NCBI RefSeq assembly: GCF_000942395.1 | Contig: NZ_LN812102.1 | Location: forward strand, 682,017 to 746,016 | Origin: Risungbinella massiliensis | Lineage (GTDB): Bacteria; Bacillota; Bacilli; Thermoactinomycetales; Thermoactinomycetaceae | Direction of reading: 5' to 3' | Length of the DNA stretch: 64,000 nt | Shown here: positions 7,697 through 17,214 of the stretch, piece after piece | Layout of the letters: every line of letters begins with the position of its first letter | Numbering within the stretch: the first letter of the stretch is position 1 | Position numbers and translations under genes: made by a program | Notes under the pieces: generated by a model | Database searches by the model: none | Told to the model about the DNA's origin: nothing | What the model saw: only the letters and a program-made list of their open reading frames with translations

Positions 7697-8547
7697 TAAT
7701 AGAGAGAGCCGGTATTGATTACAGGAGTTGTTTGACCTTCCGAGACGAGTGCAACCATCAAATTATTTGCCATAGCTGCTTTTCGTTCTTCATCTAAGTT
7801 TACTCCTTTGGCTGTTAGGCGTTCCAACGCCAATTCCACCATGCCGACTGCCCCTTCTACTATTTGTTGACGGGCGGCTACTACTGCTTGTGCTTGTTGA
7901 CGTCGAAGCATTGCTTGAGCAATCTCCTGAGCATATGCTAAATGGCTAATTCGAGTTTCAATGATTTCCAAACCAGCGTCTTTTAGACGATCTTGCAGTT
8001 CTTCTTGTAATACTTGTGAAATCTCCTCTGGATGACTTTGTAGCGATGGAGCCCCTTCATGGTTTCCATAAGGATAACGGCTTGCCATCATACGCAATGC
8101 TGTCTCACTCTGTACACCAATAAAGGTCTCAAAATTTTCTACACTCAAGAGAGCTTTCGCAGAGTCGGTCACGCGCCAAACAACAACTGCACCGATCTCA
8201 ATCGGATTCCCATCCGCATCATTCACTTTGATTCGGTTGGTGTCAAAGTTACGGACACGTAGAGACGCTTTTTTCTTTGAAGTAAAAGGATTCACCCAGT
8301 GAAAACCAGCCGTACGAACGACCCCTGTATACTTTCCGAAGAAAGTAAGGACACGCGCTTCATTAGGTTGATTTACGATATACCCCGCAAAGAAAATAAA
8401 TCCTAAGAAAAAGAGTGGTGCACCTAATATCGGATTCGTTACGATACAAACTGTTGCGATAAGAAAGAGAAGGAGATGAAGAAGTAGCATAAAAAAACCA
8501 TTTAGGCGAAATGCCTTTTTTTCTTCTACATTTTGAAATATTTCCAT
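7696..8547 (-). CDS. SPFH (band 7/stomatin-like) membrane protein
   Basis: The 283-residue protein has two N-terminal hydrophobic segments (about residues 15-60) followed by an SPFH domain: [27 protein letters not shown] is the typical entry, then a strand-rich core and a long helical tail with [20 protein letters not shown]-like coiled-coil sequence. Such proteins oligomerise on membrane microdomains and scaffold other proteins. I start at the ATG at 8547, eight bases after AAAGGGG; the ATG at 8553 is too close to it. It is followed without a gap by a ribbon-helix-helix gene. Confidence 0.85.
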   Translation of the reverse strand: MEIFQNVEEKKAFRLNGFFMLLLHLLLFLIATVCIVTNPILGAPLFFLGFIFFAGYIVNQPNEARVLTFFGKYTGVVRTAGFHWVNPFTSKKKASLRVRNFDTNRIKVNDADGNPIEIGAVVVWRVTDSAKALLSVENFETFIGVQSETALRMMASRYPYGNHEGAPSLQSHPEEISQVLQEELQDRLKDAGLEIIETRISHLAYAQEIAQAMLRRQQAQAVVAARQQIVEGAVGMVELALERLTAKGVNLDEERKAAMANNLMVALVSEGQTTPVINTGSLY

Positions 8548-8644
8548 GAACATATCCCCTTTCAATTCGTTATCTTTATGATATCACATCGATATAATTA
8601 TTCAACTAGTCAAATAAATGTTTGTTGTAAATGTTTTGTTAACT

Positions 8645-8684
8645 AAAAATAAGCACCGCTTAGGAGTATCTCTTAAGCGGTGCT
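8645..8684 (-). terminator. Terminator after endonuclease Q gene
   Basis: AGCACCGCTTA and TAAGCGGTGCT form a perfect 11-base stem followed by TATTTTT on the minus strand. It ends the nudF-endoQ operon. Confidence 0.8.
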
Positions 8685-8708
8685 ACATATTCATTTTTTG
8701 ATATCGGT

Positions 8709-9869
8709 CTAGTGGGCTTTTCCGTAGATGCCTCCCCCACCTTCCTGAATTGTCAGCTGACCACTCCTTGCCCGAATAATAGTCTGAGCAACCTTTGAAT
8801 TACTTGCATCCGTCAGTTCCTGTTCTGTTGCCTGATGCAATAAATACATTTCTGTCCCTACTTTTTCTAGTAAGCGATCCAATGTTTTGGGTCCGATACC
8901 AGGTAACATAGCAAGCGGGACTTGGTGTATGTAGGGAGGGCGATGCACAGGCGATTTACTCATTTGATCGGCAATTTCATTGATCCGCTCTGAAACTCCC
9001 TTTACTCTTCGTTTACTTTTACATGTCTTGCACTGTACTGCTCCTTTTATCCAAGGCATTCCACAATTCAAGCAGACAGAGCCATAATATTTCCCTAGTT
9101 TAGGATGGAATCCGTAATTTGCTACTACTTTCCGTCCATTTTCCTGTCGAAGAACCGAAGTAAATTCTGAAAAGCTAGCTTCTGGTAACTCCAGAATCTG
9201 ATATTCTCTAGCAATCTTGCCAATCGAATGAGCATCCGAGTTGGTCAAAAAGGTGTGATCCTGCAACTCAGATATTTGATCTGCCATCGCAGTATCGGAG
9301 CTTAGTCCTAGCTCTATTCCCATAATCCGATTTACTGGTAATACATCCGATAGGTGATCCGCTGCACTCCCAAACAGACTGCGAAAAGGGGTAAATACAT
9401 GTGCTGGGATCAACAGACCTCCTAATTCTTCTACTTTGGACAAGAGTTGATCTGGCGTCTGATAGAGCCGCTGTGTGCTAAGATGGATATTCTTCATATA
9501 AAGACAAAGCCACTGTGTAAAGCTACGCATCTGCGTCAGGTCGGGCAGATAGACCAAAAAGTGAGCCAATCCCCTTTGGACCATTAGTTCTAGTTCTACT
9601 CCCAGTAAACAAGTGGTTTCTTGATACCGAATTCCTCCACCGCTCTGCTCCTGAAATATACCTTTTTGCAGACCTTCCGCAATCTCTTGCTGAACTTCTG
9701 GTACATGTGCATCAATCAATCCAATCATTCCCAAACCTTTTCGTACACAAGACTCATGTAAAACAGAAGAGAAGGTCATCTGCCGACTTGCCGTAATTTT
9801 AACGGGTTTACCAGATATCGTACTTCCAATGTGAATATGCAGATCAGCTGGTACTAGGATGTTCGTCAT
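8709..9869 (-). CDS. Endonuclease Q-like DNA repair nuclease
   Basis: The 386-residue protein has the EndoQ layout: an N-terminal PHP metal-dependent domain (DLHIHIG near residue 9, GLIDAHVPE near 50, further His/Asp such as TNSDAHS), a central zinc finger of the form CLNC...CKTC (about residues 272-288) and a C-terminal helix-hairpin-helix (LPGIGPKTLDRLLEKVG). EndoQ cuts DNA 5' to deaminated bases such as uracil, hypoxanthine and xanthine. The start ATG lies one base after the nudF stop, so both should be co-translated. The family was described in archaea and some Bacillus; the identification rests on motif order. Confidence 0.85.
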   Translation of the reverse strand: MTNILVPADLHIHIGSTISGKPVKITASRQMTFSSVLHESCVRKGLGMIGLIDAHVPEVQQEIAEGLQKGIFQEQSGGGIRYQETTCLLGVELELMVQRGLAHFLVYLPDLTQMRSFTQWLCLYMKNIHLSTQRLYQTPDQLLSKVEELGGLLIPAHVFTPFRSLFGSAADHLSDVLPVNRIMGIELGLSSDTAMADQISELQDHTFLTNSDAHSIGKIAREYQILELPEASFSEFTSVLRQENGRKVVANYGFHPKLGKYYGSVCLNCGMPWIKGAVQCKTCKSKRRVKGVSERINEIADQMSKSPVHRPPYIHQVPLAMLPGIGPKTLDRLLEKVGTEMYLLHQATEQELTDASNSKVAQTIIRARSGQLTIQEGGGGIYGKAH

Positions 9870-9870
9870 A

Positions 9871-10422
9871 TCATTTAGATGCGCGAATTTGTTGCAGCTC
9901 CCAATGATAGATAGCTGCTACTGTCTTGGCATCACAGATGTCCCCCTTTTGGATTAACTCTTTACACTCTTCTAGGGTAAACGCAAAGAGCTCAACAAAT
10001 TCATCCTCATCCAATTGGAGATTGCCCCCCATTGCAAGTTCTTCCGCTATGTATAGATGTAGATACTCATCCGCAAACCCTGGAGAAGTATAAAAGGAAA
10101 CCAAATGAGTCCATTTGTTCGCTACATATCCTGTTTCTTCTTCTAATTCGCGTTTGGCAGTGAGTTCTGGTTCTTCCCCCTGATCCCGTTTTCCGGCTGG
10201 GATTTCATAGATGGTTTTTTCAAGTGCTTTGCGAAATTGACGAACCATCAATATCTTGTTCTCATCGGTAATTGCAATAACAGCAACGGCACCTGGATGT
10301 CTTACAATTTCCCGATAAGATGTATTGCCATTAGGTAGTTCTACCTCATCTAGCTGTAACGTAATAATCTTTCCTTTATAGATTGGTTCAGATTTCTTCG
10401 TTTTCTCAGTCAGATTACGCAA
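9871..10422 (-). CDS. nudF: ADP-ribose pyrophosphatase (Nudix)
   Basis: The protein carries a complete Nudix box (GKRDQGEEPELTAKRELEEE and following TGY; pattern GX5EX7REUXEEXGU) and the downstream SPGFADEYLHLYIAEEL segment that is typical of ADP-ribose pyrophosphatases. It hydrolyses ADP-ribose to AMP and ribose 5-phosphate. I place the start at the TTG at 10422 (LRNLTEKTKKSE), which matches the known NudF N-terminus and has GAGAGGAAG upstream; a GTG at 10443 is possible but leaves that ribosome site inside the coding region. It forms a two-gene operon with endonuclease Q. Confidence 0.9.
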   Translation of the reverse strand: MRNLTEKTKKSEPIYKGKIITLQLDEVELPNGNTSYREIVRHPGAVAVIAITDENKILMVRQFRKALEKTIYEIPAGKRDQGEEPELTAKRELEEETGYVANKWTHLVSFYTSPGFADEYLHLYIAEELAMGGNLQLDEDEFVELFAFTLEECKELIQKGDICDAKTVAAIYHWELQQIRASK

Positions 10423-10542
10423 ACAAATCGCTTCCTCTCTCACTCTTTTCTTCTATTCTACCACGATCGGGTATAGAGTCTGCTATCTTGGCGTACCTTG
10501 GAGGAAGAAACTCTATTACGGATAGATCTAGGAGGAAAACAG

Positions 10543-10710
10543 ATGAGAATCGAGACTTCCGAGCACGGATTGCGCATGACAGGAAAGGCATGGGAAGTGA
10601 AGCAAAAATTAAAAGAGATCGGTTCGGAAGAAAAATTAGTTGATTGGCTTCACAAACGGCAAATTCCCCAAGTACGACTAGCTGTCTTAGACGGTGGAAA
10701 GAAAAAATGA
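10543..10710 (+). CDS. Small conserved-looking protein, unknown function
   Basis: A 55-residue ORF follows a strong TAGGAGG ribosome site and starts MRIETSEHGLRMTGKAWEVK. It seems to form two strands and two helices and is Lys-rich at the end. An in-frame ATG at 10498 lacks a ribosome site. It lies divergent from nudF and ends about 110 bases before a terminator hairpin. I do not recognise the family. Confidence 0.55.
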   Translation: MRIETSEHGLRMTGKAWEVKQKLKEIGSEEKLVDWLHKRQIPQVRLAVLDGGKKK

Positions 10711-10821
10711 AAAAAGTAATCTATTACAATTCATAAAAAAACGGGTTTATCAGGGCATGGTTAAGTCGGTGACGAGGATGTTCTAAGTCAGGATTCGCGG
10801 AGAGTATGTAAAAAATAACTC

Positions 10822-10855
10822 AGACTGTTCTAGGATACACGAGCAGTCTTTTTTG
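10822..10855 (+). terminator. Terminator after the 55-residue ORF
   Basis: AGACTGTTC pairs with GAGCAGTCT (one G-T pair), followed by six T. The 110 bases between the ORF and this hairpin hold no other gene that I can see. Confidence 0.7.
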
Positions 10856-10966
10856 TGAACAAAATGAGAACTACCTAAACAATTTATCCCTTACTTTGTA
10901 AGCTGGGGGACTTCTTGTTTAAACTTTGTTAAATTAAAAGTAGAACATAATAGGGGGCGAACACCA

Positions 10967-11839
10967 CTGACTCAACGTAAACCAATTGAGGATCTAAGTT
11001 ATTATCAACAAGAATTACATAAGATCCATGAATGGGAAAAAGACCAAGCAGATATGTGGTTTTGGGAGAAACTAGGTCGTATTCCCTTTCAGCTATTAGA
11101 TAAGATTACTCCCAAAATCGTTCATGAATATCTTGGAAAATTCCTAGACGAACTAGGGAGCTATATCCAGACAGGCGGACAATATCTCATCAAACATCAA
11201 GACGTATTGGATCGTCTGCAAGAGAAGTCAGATTATCCCGAGAAACTAACGATCGAAAAAGTACGAGACTTGCCTCTTGCAACGATGAACGAACTCTCAG
11301 AAGAATACAAGAAATCACGCAAACAAATCGCTACTCTACAAGGCGCTACCACTGGATTTGGTGGAATCTTTACATTAGCTGTCGATATCCCAGTATTACT
11401 AGGACTATCGTTGAAAGTTCTACAAGAAATGGCCATAACCTATGGATACGATCCTACAGATCAAGCAGAACGAATCTTTATCGTGAAATGCCTCCAATTT
11501 TCCTCTAGTGACTATAACGGAAAACAATCTATTCTAAAAGAACTGACCGGATCTACAGAAGAAGCATCCGAATCCATCTCTCGTCTGCAAGGCTGGCGAG
11601 AAGTAATCATGACCTATCGCGACAACTATGGGTGGAAAAAATTATTCCAGATCGTTCCGGTAATAGGTATCTTATTTGGAGCGATCATTAACCGCTTTAC
11701 TGTAGATGAAGTAGCAGAAGCTGGACAAATGCTCTATCGTAAGCGGCGTGTGTTAAGTAAGATTCGAGCTTTGGAAGAAGTAAAAGCTCGCAGAGCTTTG
11801 TTGGAACAATTCAATGAGGATCAGCATCCACAGAAATAA
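10967..11839 (+). CDS. EcsC family protein
   Basis: The protein matches the EcsC family: YYQQELHKIHEWEKDQADMW and FWEKLGRIPF at the N-terminus, a helical linker, a glycine-rich hydrophobic segment (ATTGFGGIFTLAVDIPVLLG) and a C-terminal hydrophobic helix near VIGILFGAIINRFT. Function is unknown in general; relatives sit next to ABC transporters or membrane stress genes. The first ATG is at 11054, but the family-typical N-terminus is encoded upstream in the same frame, and a CTG at 10967 lies nine bases after AGGGGG. I therefore start at CTG, with reservation. The gene stands alone with its own terminator. Confidence 0.8.
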   Translation: MTQRKPIEDLSYYQQELHKIHEWEKDQADMWFWEKLGRIPFQLLDKITPKIVHEYLGKFLDELGSYIQTGGQYLIKHQDVLDRLQEKSDYPEKLTIEKVRDLPLATMNELSEEYKKSRKQIATLQGATTGFGGIFTLAVDIPVLLGLSLKVLQEMAITYGYDPTDQAERIFIVKCLQFSSSDYNGKQSILKELTGSTEEASESISRLQGWREVIMTYRDNYGWKKLFQIVPVIGILFGAIINRFTVDEVAEAGQMLYRKRRVLSKIRALEEVKARRALLEQFNEDQHPQK

Positions 11840-11848
11840 AACCATTAA

Positions 11849-11892
11849 GAACAATCCTGAACTCACTTCAAAGAAAGGATTGTTCCTTTATC
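11849..11892 (+). terminator. Terminator after the EcsC-family gene
   Basis: GAACAATCCT and AGGATTGTTC form a ten-base stem with a T-rich tail that is interrupted by C. Confidence 0.55.
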
Positions 11893-11982
11893 TAGCCTAT
11901 TATCTAACTAGTGGAATAATAGAAAAAATTACATATTGCTTTATAGCGGAAGTCATTGAATGAAAGGAATTGGAAACAAGCC

Positions 11983-14316
11983 ATGAATATCAGAATAGAA
12001 CAACATCATATCTATGAATCTTTTCCTATAGTTAAGTGTGATGATTCCGTTTTATTTTATTGCTTCTACCGAGACTGGGCTGAAGAGTTGTTGAATCAAA
12101 CAAGAGCAATTGTGGAGAAATATCATATCAAAACCGTTTTCGAGTTAGAAGAAAGTGCAGAGTATAAAAGTCTAAAAGAGAATTATCAATTAAAGAAAAA
12201 GGAGTATCACACTTTATTAAGTGGAAGCTCTACTTACGATAATAGCCCATTCGGTGACGATGTAGATGTACCCATTATTCAGTATAGTTCTAAAAATAAA
12301 AGTAATGGCAGAACGATCCGATCTGCCCTTTTGCTTGCTCCAGGATTATGTGTGATCAAACTTTTTACCAAAACAGGGGAACATAACAAGACGGAACCTA
12401 TTTATTCCATAGACAGAATATCAAGAGCAACATGGTTACTTAGAGTTCCAAACTTAGAAATTGCAAAAATGGTATGCAATTACGTTTCTGACTTAACCGA
12501 TTGGGGTGAAAACAAGGGTACACATCGTGAAATCCTAGCATTTTTAGATCAAATACTACAATCTATTATAGACGGGAAGCCCTTCCCACCTATAACGGAA
12601 TCTCTCCGAAAAATCGGAGCCAAATCAGTCAGTTTTGATGATATCCATACCGAATTAAACAATTTAGTTGGGTTACATGATCTAAAAGATCAAGTGAATC
12701 GTTTTATCAAGAAACTAAAGGGTGAACAAAAATTACTGTCCATGGGACTTGTTCTTTCTCAAAAACCATCCATGCACATGGTATTTTCAGGAGATGAAGG
12801 GACAGGAAAAAGTGAAGTAACCAAAATCATGGCAAAGTTACTCTATCGTTCAGGTTATTTAAACAGTGAAAAAGTGGTCGAAGTTACTCGGAGTGATCTA
12901 ATTGGCAATTCCCTAACTACCTCTATGGAAAAAACGAAAAAGAAAATAGAGGATTCACTGGGAGGTATCTTCTTTATTGAGAATGCGGACACATTGGGTA
13001 ATCGAAATTCAAGCGAGACAGAGAAGGCGATTCTGGAATATTTATCAAGAAAAATGGATGAAGAAAAAGGGAATCTAGTAGTCATTTTGGAAGGAAATAA
13101 ATCCAATATGGATCAACTATTAGCTGCACATGGAGGGTTAAAATCTCGCATCTCCTATTCATTTCACTTTAAAGATTTCACTCCAAGTGAACTCGCAGAA
13201 ATAGGAATTCGCAAGTTAGAGAGCCAAGGTTACGATTCATCCCAAATCAAAGATACACTAGAAGAGAGTATCTCCCTCATTTCCAATAATGGAGTCGTAG
13301 AAGGCAATGCAAGATGGGTCGAGACGTTCACCGAGAAGATCATCGAGAACTTAATGATTCGCATCGCCGATCATGACCAAGAAGAACCACTAAATCAAAT
13401 CAAACAGATTGATCTCAAACAAGCACTCGGATTAGTCTATGAAACGAGTGAACAATCGCGATTGGATACACTCCGAGATCAATCTCTAAAGGAACTTAAT
13501 AGCATGGTAGGTCTAAATAAAGTAAAAAATAGTATGTCAGATTTGATGAAGTTTTTGAGTATTGAACACAAAAAGCGGGAAAAAGGATTTATCGTCGATC
13601 GGCCAAATATCCATATGATCTTTGATGGATCTCCAGGTACTGGAAAGACTACGGTAGCTAGAATTATCGCGAAAATTCTCAGGTCAATTGGGTGGTTATC
13701 CAACGGGCACTTAATCGAAGTGAGTCGAAGCGATCTTGTTGGTGAATACTTAGGTCAAACTGCTCCCAAAGTCCGTGATGCAGTGAATCGCGCAAGGGGA
13801 GGTATTTTATTTATTGATGAAGCATACTCCCTTGCCCAAGATAAATTTGGACAAGAAGCAGTCAATGAATTAATCAAAGAAATGGAAGATAAGCGGGATG
13901 AATTAGTTATTATTTTGGCCGGATACAAAGATCACATCGATAAACTAATGGACACAAACCCTGGTTTCCGATCCCGGATCCCCTATCGCTTTCATTTTCA
14001 TGATTACTCTCACGAAGAGATTTTTACCATCCTAACTAATTCACTTAAGAAAAATCACCTCTTACTTAATGCAGAAAATGAGCAACTAATCTCACAACTC
14101 CTCCAAAAATGTTCCTCTTCTGGTGGGAAAATAGAGGGAAATGGGCGCTTCATTTGAAATTTAGTCGAGAATATTCGTATTCAACAAAATAAGCGAATCT
14201 TTGAAACAGGCTCAGAGGATTTTGTAACAATAGAAGCTATCGATATTCGGACAGCATTTGATTCGATGGTCTCGAAAGAGACCCAAAAGAAAGAGATCGG
14301 CTTCATCACTACCTAA
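11983..14316 (+). pseudogene. Double-AAA+ ATPase (SpoVK/CbbX-like), cut by a nonsense codon
   Basis: The frame encodes 724 residues, then an in-frame TGA at 14155, and continues open for 52 more codons to a TAA at 14314; the paralogue at 14660 has AGA at that point, so one base change explains the stop. Layout: an unknown N-terminal domain (about 1-215), a first AAA module (about 225-480) with Walker A GDEGTGKSE but Walker B FFIEN instead of hhhhDE, and a second module (about 500-724) with intact GSPGTGKTT and LFIDEA. The lost C-terminus would belong to the small AAA subdomain. The ATG at 11983 matches the paralogue; a GTG/ATG slightly upstream (11956) is less likely. The truncated protein may still be made. 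Confidence 0.8.
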
Positions 14317-14659
14317 TACTTTTCATCAGTGATTTTACTTGACTTTATTACCCTCTCAACTTATATTTGTTCAACAAAAAACTCCTACTCACACTTAGTA
14401 ATGTGAAGTAAGAGTTTTTTGTTGAGTTTAAGCGATTGATCATGCGCTAGAATCCTTGATTACGTAAACTGTGATGAAGTAGCCAATACTGGCCCAAATT
14501 GAATGAAAATATCGCATCCTTTAGACTATAATGATTACATACTTCGGAACAGTCCTGAACATGCTGCGAAAAGGGTTGTCTCTAACATATTTTTACCAAG
14601 ATTATGATCATTGCTTCTAATATAGAAAGAAATTTGATAGGAGAGGAGATAGCATCGGA
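14317..14659 (+). other. Spacer between the two AAA+ genes
   Basis: This 343-base stretch holds a terminator (14372-14424) and then the upstream region of the second ATPase gene. A TATAAT-like hexamer occurs near 14527 but without a convincing -35 box. No small ORF with a ribosome site was found. Confidence 0.5.
14372..14424 (+). terminator. Terminator after the first AAA+ gene
   Basis: CAACAAAAAACTC pairs with GAGTTTTTTGTTG around a partly paired loop. A related hairpin with the shared segment GTGAAGTAAGAG occurs at 18611-18658, beyond the second AAA+ gene. Confidence 0.75.
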
Positions 14660-17002
14660 ATGAATATCAGAATAGAAAAACACCATATATATAATTCTTT
14701 ACCTACCGTTTATGGTGATGATAAATTACTATTCTATTGTCTTTATCAAGAATGGGCAGATGATTTGGTAAAAAAATTAAACGAAATGGTAGACAAATAT
14801 CAAATTCAAACTCTCCAAGAGTTAGAGAATCATCAAGAGTACATAAGACTTCAAGAGAGTTACCAACAGAAGAAAGACGAGTATGGCTCCTTGTTAGATG
14901 AGGACGGATTTATTGATAGTAGCCCATTTGGCCCAGAGGTAGATGGTCCTTTTATTGAATTTTCTCCTCCATGGGGCGGTGGTGTGATGCCTTCCCTATT
15001 ACTTACCCCAAAATTATGCGTATTTAAATCTCTAACTCCAGTAGGGAAACATAATAAACAAGAATCCATCTATGATATCCGTTTAATCAAACTAGGAAAT
15101 AGATTACTTCATGTTCCAGACTTAGAGATCGCAAGAATGGTTTGTGATTATATCAATGATTTTGCGGATTGGGAAAGCACCATCACGCTCGCCAAATTCG
15201 AAACATGGGAGTTTTTGAAATCTATCAAAAACGCTATTTTAGAGGGATCACCATTTCCTCCGATTAGTCAATCTAAATCTGATACTAAAAAAACAGTCGA
15301 TCTAGCAAAAATCAATTTTGATGATATTGATGCAGAGCTAAATCAATTAGTAGGATTATCGGAACTCAAAGATCAAGTCAATCGGTTCATTAAGAAAATA
15401 AAAGGCGAACAGAAATTACTATCACTTGGACTCATTCCCCCTTCAACCCCAACGATGCACATGGTATTTTCTGGTCCCGAAGGAACAGGAAAAACTGCAG
15501 TTGCCAATATCATAGCAAAACTACTCAGTCGGTCAGGTTATTTAAAACATGAAAAAGTGATAGAGGTAACCAGAGGTGATTTAGTCGGTTATCCCATATC
15601 TCACACTATGGAAAAAACCAAAGCCAAGATAGATGACGCATTAGGTGGTATCTTATTTATCAAAAATGCTTACACCTTGAGAAATAAAAATACCGAGGAT
15701 GAAACAGAGCAAGAGATTCTAAATTATATAGTAAAGAGAATGGATGAAGAACAAGGTAACTTTATTGTTATTTTGGAAGGACAACAGGCTCAATTAGATG
15801 AGCTATTAGATGCCAACCCTGGGTTACAATCTCGAATTTCTCATTGGTTTCATTTCAGAGATTTTACCCCAAGCGAACTTGCAGAAATAGCGAAACGACG
15901 GCTCGAAGTCAAAGGTTATGAAACATCACTGATCCAAGACTCGTTGGAAAAAAGTATCTCCACCATGTCTCACGATGGAATTGTAAAAGGTAACGCAAGG
16001 TGGGTCGAAACATTTTCCGAGAAAATCATTGAGAACTTATTAGTTCGCATTGCTGATTCTGATCAAGAAGAGGCCCTAAATCAAATTAAAGAGATCGACC
16101 TCAAAGCAGCTTTAGGATTGGTCTACGAAACAAGTGAACAATCAAGACTAGATTCCCTTCAAGATCAGGCGCAAAACGAATTACTTAGTATGGTTGGTCT
16201 AACAGAGGTAAAGGATCGAGTTTTTGATTTAATGAAGTTCTTAAACATCGAAAATAAAAAGAGAGAAAAAGGATACTTTGTTGAAAGACCCAATATTCAC
16301 ATGGTCTTTTATGGTTCTCCAGGCACAGGAAAAACAACCATAGCTAGAATTATCGCCAAATTCCTAAGATCGATTGGCTGGTTATCTAATGGACACTTAA
16401 TCGAAGTAAGTAGAAGCGATTTAGTAGCAAAATACTTAGGACAAACTGCCCCTAAAGTTCGAGACGCAGTAAATCGTGCCAAAGGTGGAGTTTTATTCAT
16501 TGATGAAGCCTATTCGCTTGCTCAAGATGATTTTGGACAAGAAGCAATCAATGAACTAATTAAAGAAATGGAAAACAAGCGAGATGAAGTGGTCATTATT
16601 CTAGCGGGATATAAAGATTTAATGGATAAATTGCTGGACACAAACCCCGGTTTTCGTTCGAGAGTACCATACCGTTTCCATTTTCCGGATTACTCGATCG
16701 AGGAAATTGTAGAGATGACCATGAACTTGTTAAAAAAGAATCATCTCTTACTAAGTGGAGAAAAGGAGAAATTGATTTCTCAATACTTCCAAAAACGGGC
16801 ATCCTCTAACCGAACAGTAGAGGGGAACGGCCGTTTTGTTAGAAACTTAGTCGAAAATATCCGCATTCAACAAAATAAACGAATATATGAAACCAATTCA
16901 AAGGATTATGAATCAGTAGAAGCAGTCGATATTGAGAAAGCATTTGAGTCAGTGGTTTATTCAGATACGGATAAGAGGAAAATTGGGTTTGGCAGCTCCT
17001 AA
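14660..17002 (+). CDS. Double-AAA+ ATPase (SpoVK/CbbX-like)
   Basis: The 780-residue protein is the intact paralogue of the gene at 11983. Residues 1-230 form a domain that I do not recognise. The first AAA module has Walker A GPEGTGKTA but a degenerate Walker B (LFIKN), so it should bind but not hydrolyse ATP. The second module has Walker A GSPGTGKTT, Walker B LFIDEA and an arginine-finger-like GFRSRVPYRFHF, so it should be the motor. CbbX and SpoVK relatives form hexamers that remodel proteins. A GGAGAGGAG site precedes the ATG. An IS-type element is inserted seven bases after the stop codon. The substrate is unknown. Confidence 0.85.
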   Translation: MNIRIEKHHIYNSLPTVYGDDKLLFYCLYQEWADDLVKKLNEMVDKYQIQTLQELENHQEYIRLQESYQQKKDEYGSLLDEDGFIDSSPFGPEVDGPFIEFSPPWGGGVMPSLLLTPKLCVFKSLTPVGKHNKQESIYDIRLIKLGNRLLHVPDLEIARMVCDYINDFADWESTITLAKFETWEFLKSIKNAILEGSPFPPISQSKSDTKKTVDLAKINFDDIDAELNQLVGLSELKDQVNRFIKKIKGEQKLLSLGLIPPSTPTMHMVFSGPEGTGKTAVANIIAKLLSRSGYLKHEKVIEVTRGDLVGYPISHTMEKTKAKIDDALGGILFIKNAYTLRNKNTEDETEQEILNYIVKRMDEEQGNFIVILEGQQAQLDELLDANPGLQSRISHWFHFRDFTPSELAEIAKRRLEVKGYETSLIQDSLEKSISTMSHDGIVKGNARWVETFSEKIIENLLVRIADSDQEEALNQIKEIDLKAALGLVYETSEQSRLDSLQDQAQNELLSMVGLTEVKDRVFDLMKFLNIENKKREKGYFVERPNIHMVFYGSPGTGKTTIARIIAKFLRSIGWLSNGHLIEVSRSDLVAKYLGQTAPKVRDAVNRAKGGVLFIDEAYSLAQDDFGQEAINELIKEMENKRDEVVIILAGYKDLMDKLLDTNPGFRSRVPYRFHFPDYSIEEIVEMTMNLLKKNHLLLSGEKEKLISQYFQKRASSNRTVEGNGRFVRNLVENIRIQQNKRIYETNSKDYESVEAVDIEKAFESVVYSDTDKRKIGFGSS

Positions 17003-17214
17003 TTTTTATCTATTATAGCGGAGAATACTCCCACTTCTAAGCATAGCGAAAGTGGGAGATGAGCGTCGGACGAGGGAGGGTTTCTACCCTCTCGCAAATC
17101 CGACCCATTTCGGTGCTTTTTCCTTCATGAATTTCTTGATCCTCCCGAATGACATTGACATTATTCTAAAAAGTTGTAAAATACTTTCAGCTATTCGGAG
17201 GGAGGTGAAACCAA

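Noticed and set aside
7510-7797. Plus-strand open frame of 95 codons
   Set aside because: It is antisense to the ribbon-helix-helix gene and the end of the SPFH gene and has no ribosome site; the minus-strand 58-residue frame has clear family features.
14140-14170. Programmed readthrough or selenocysteine at the TGA in the first AAA+ gene
   Set aside because: The paralogue has a plain Arg codon at this site and no catalytic residue is expected here; a point mutation is simpler.
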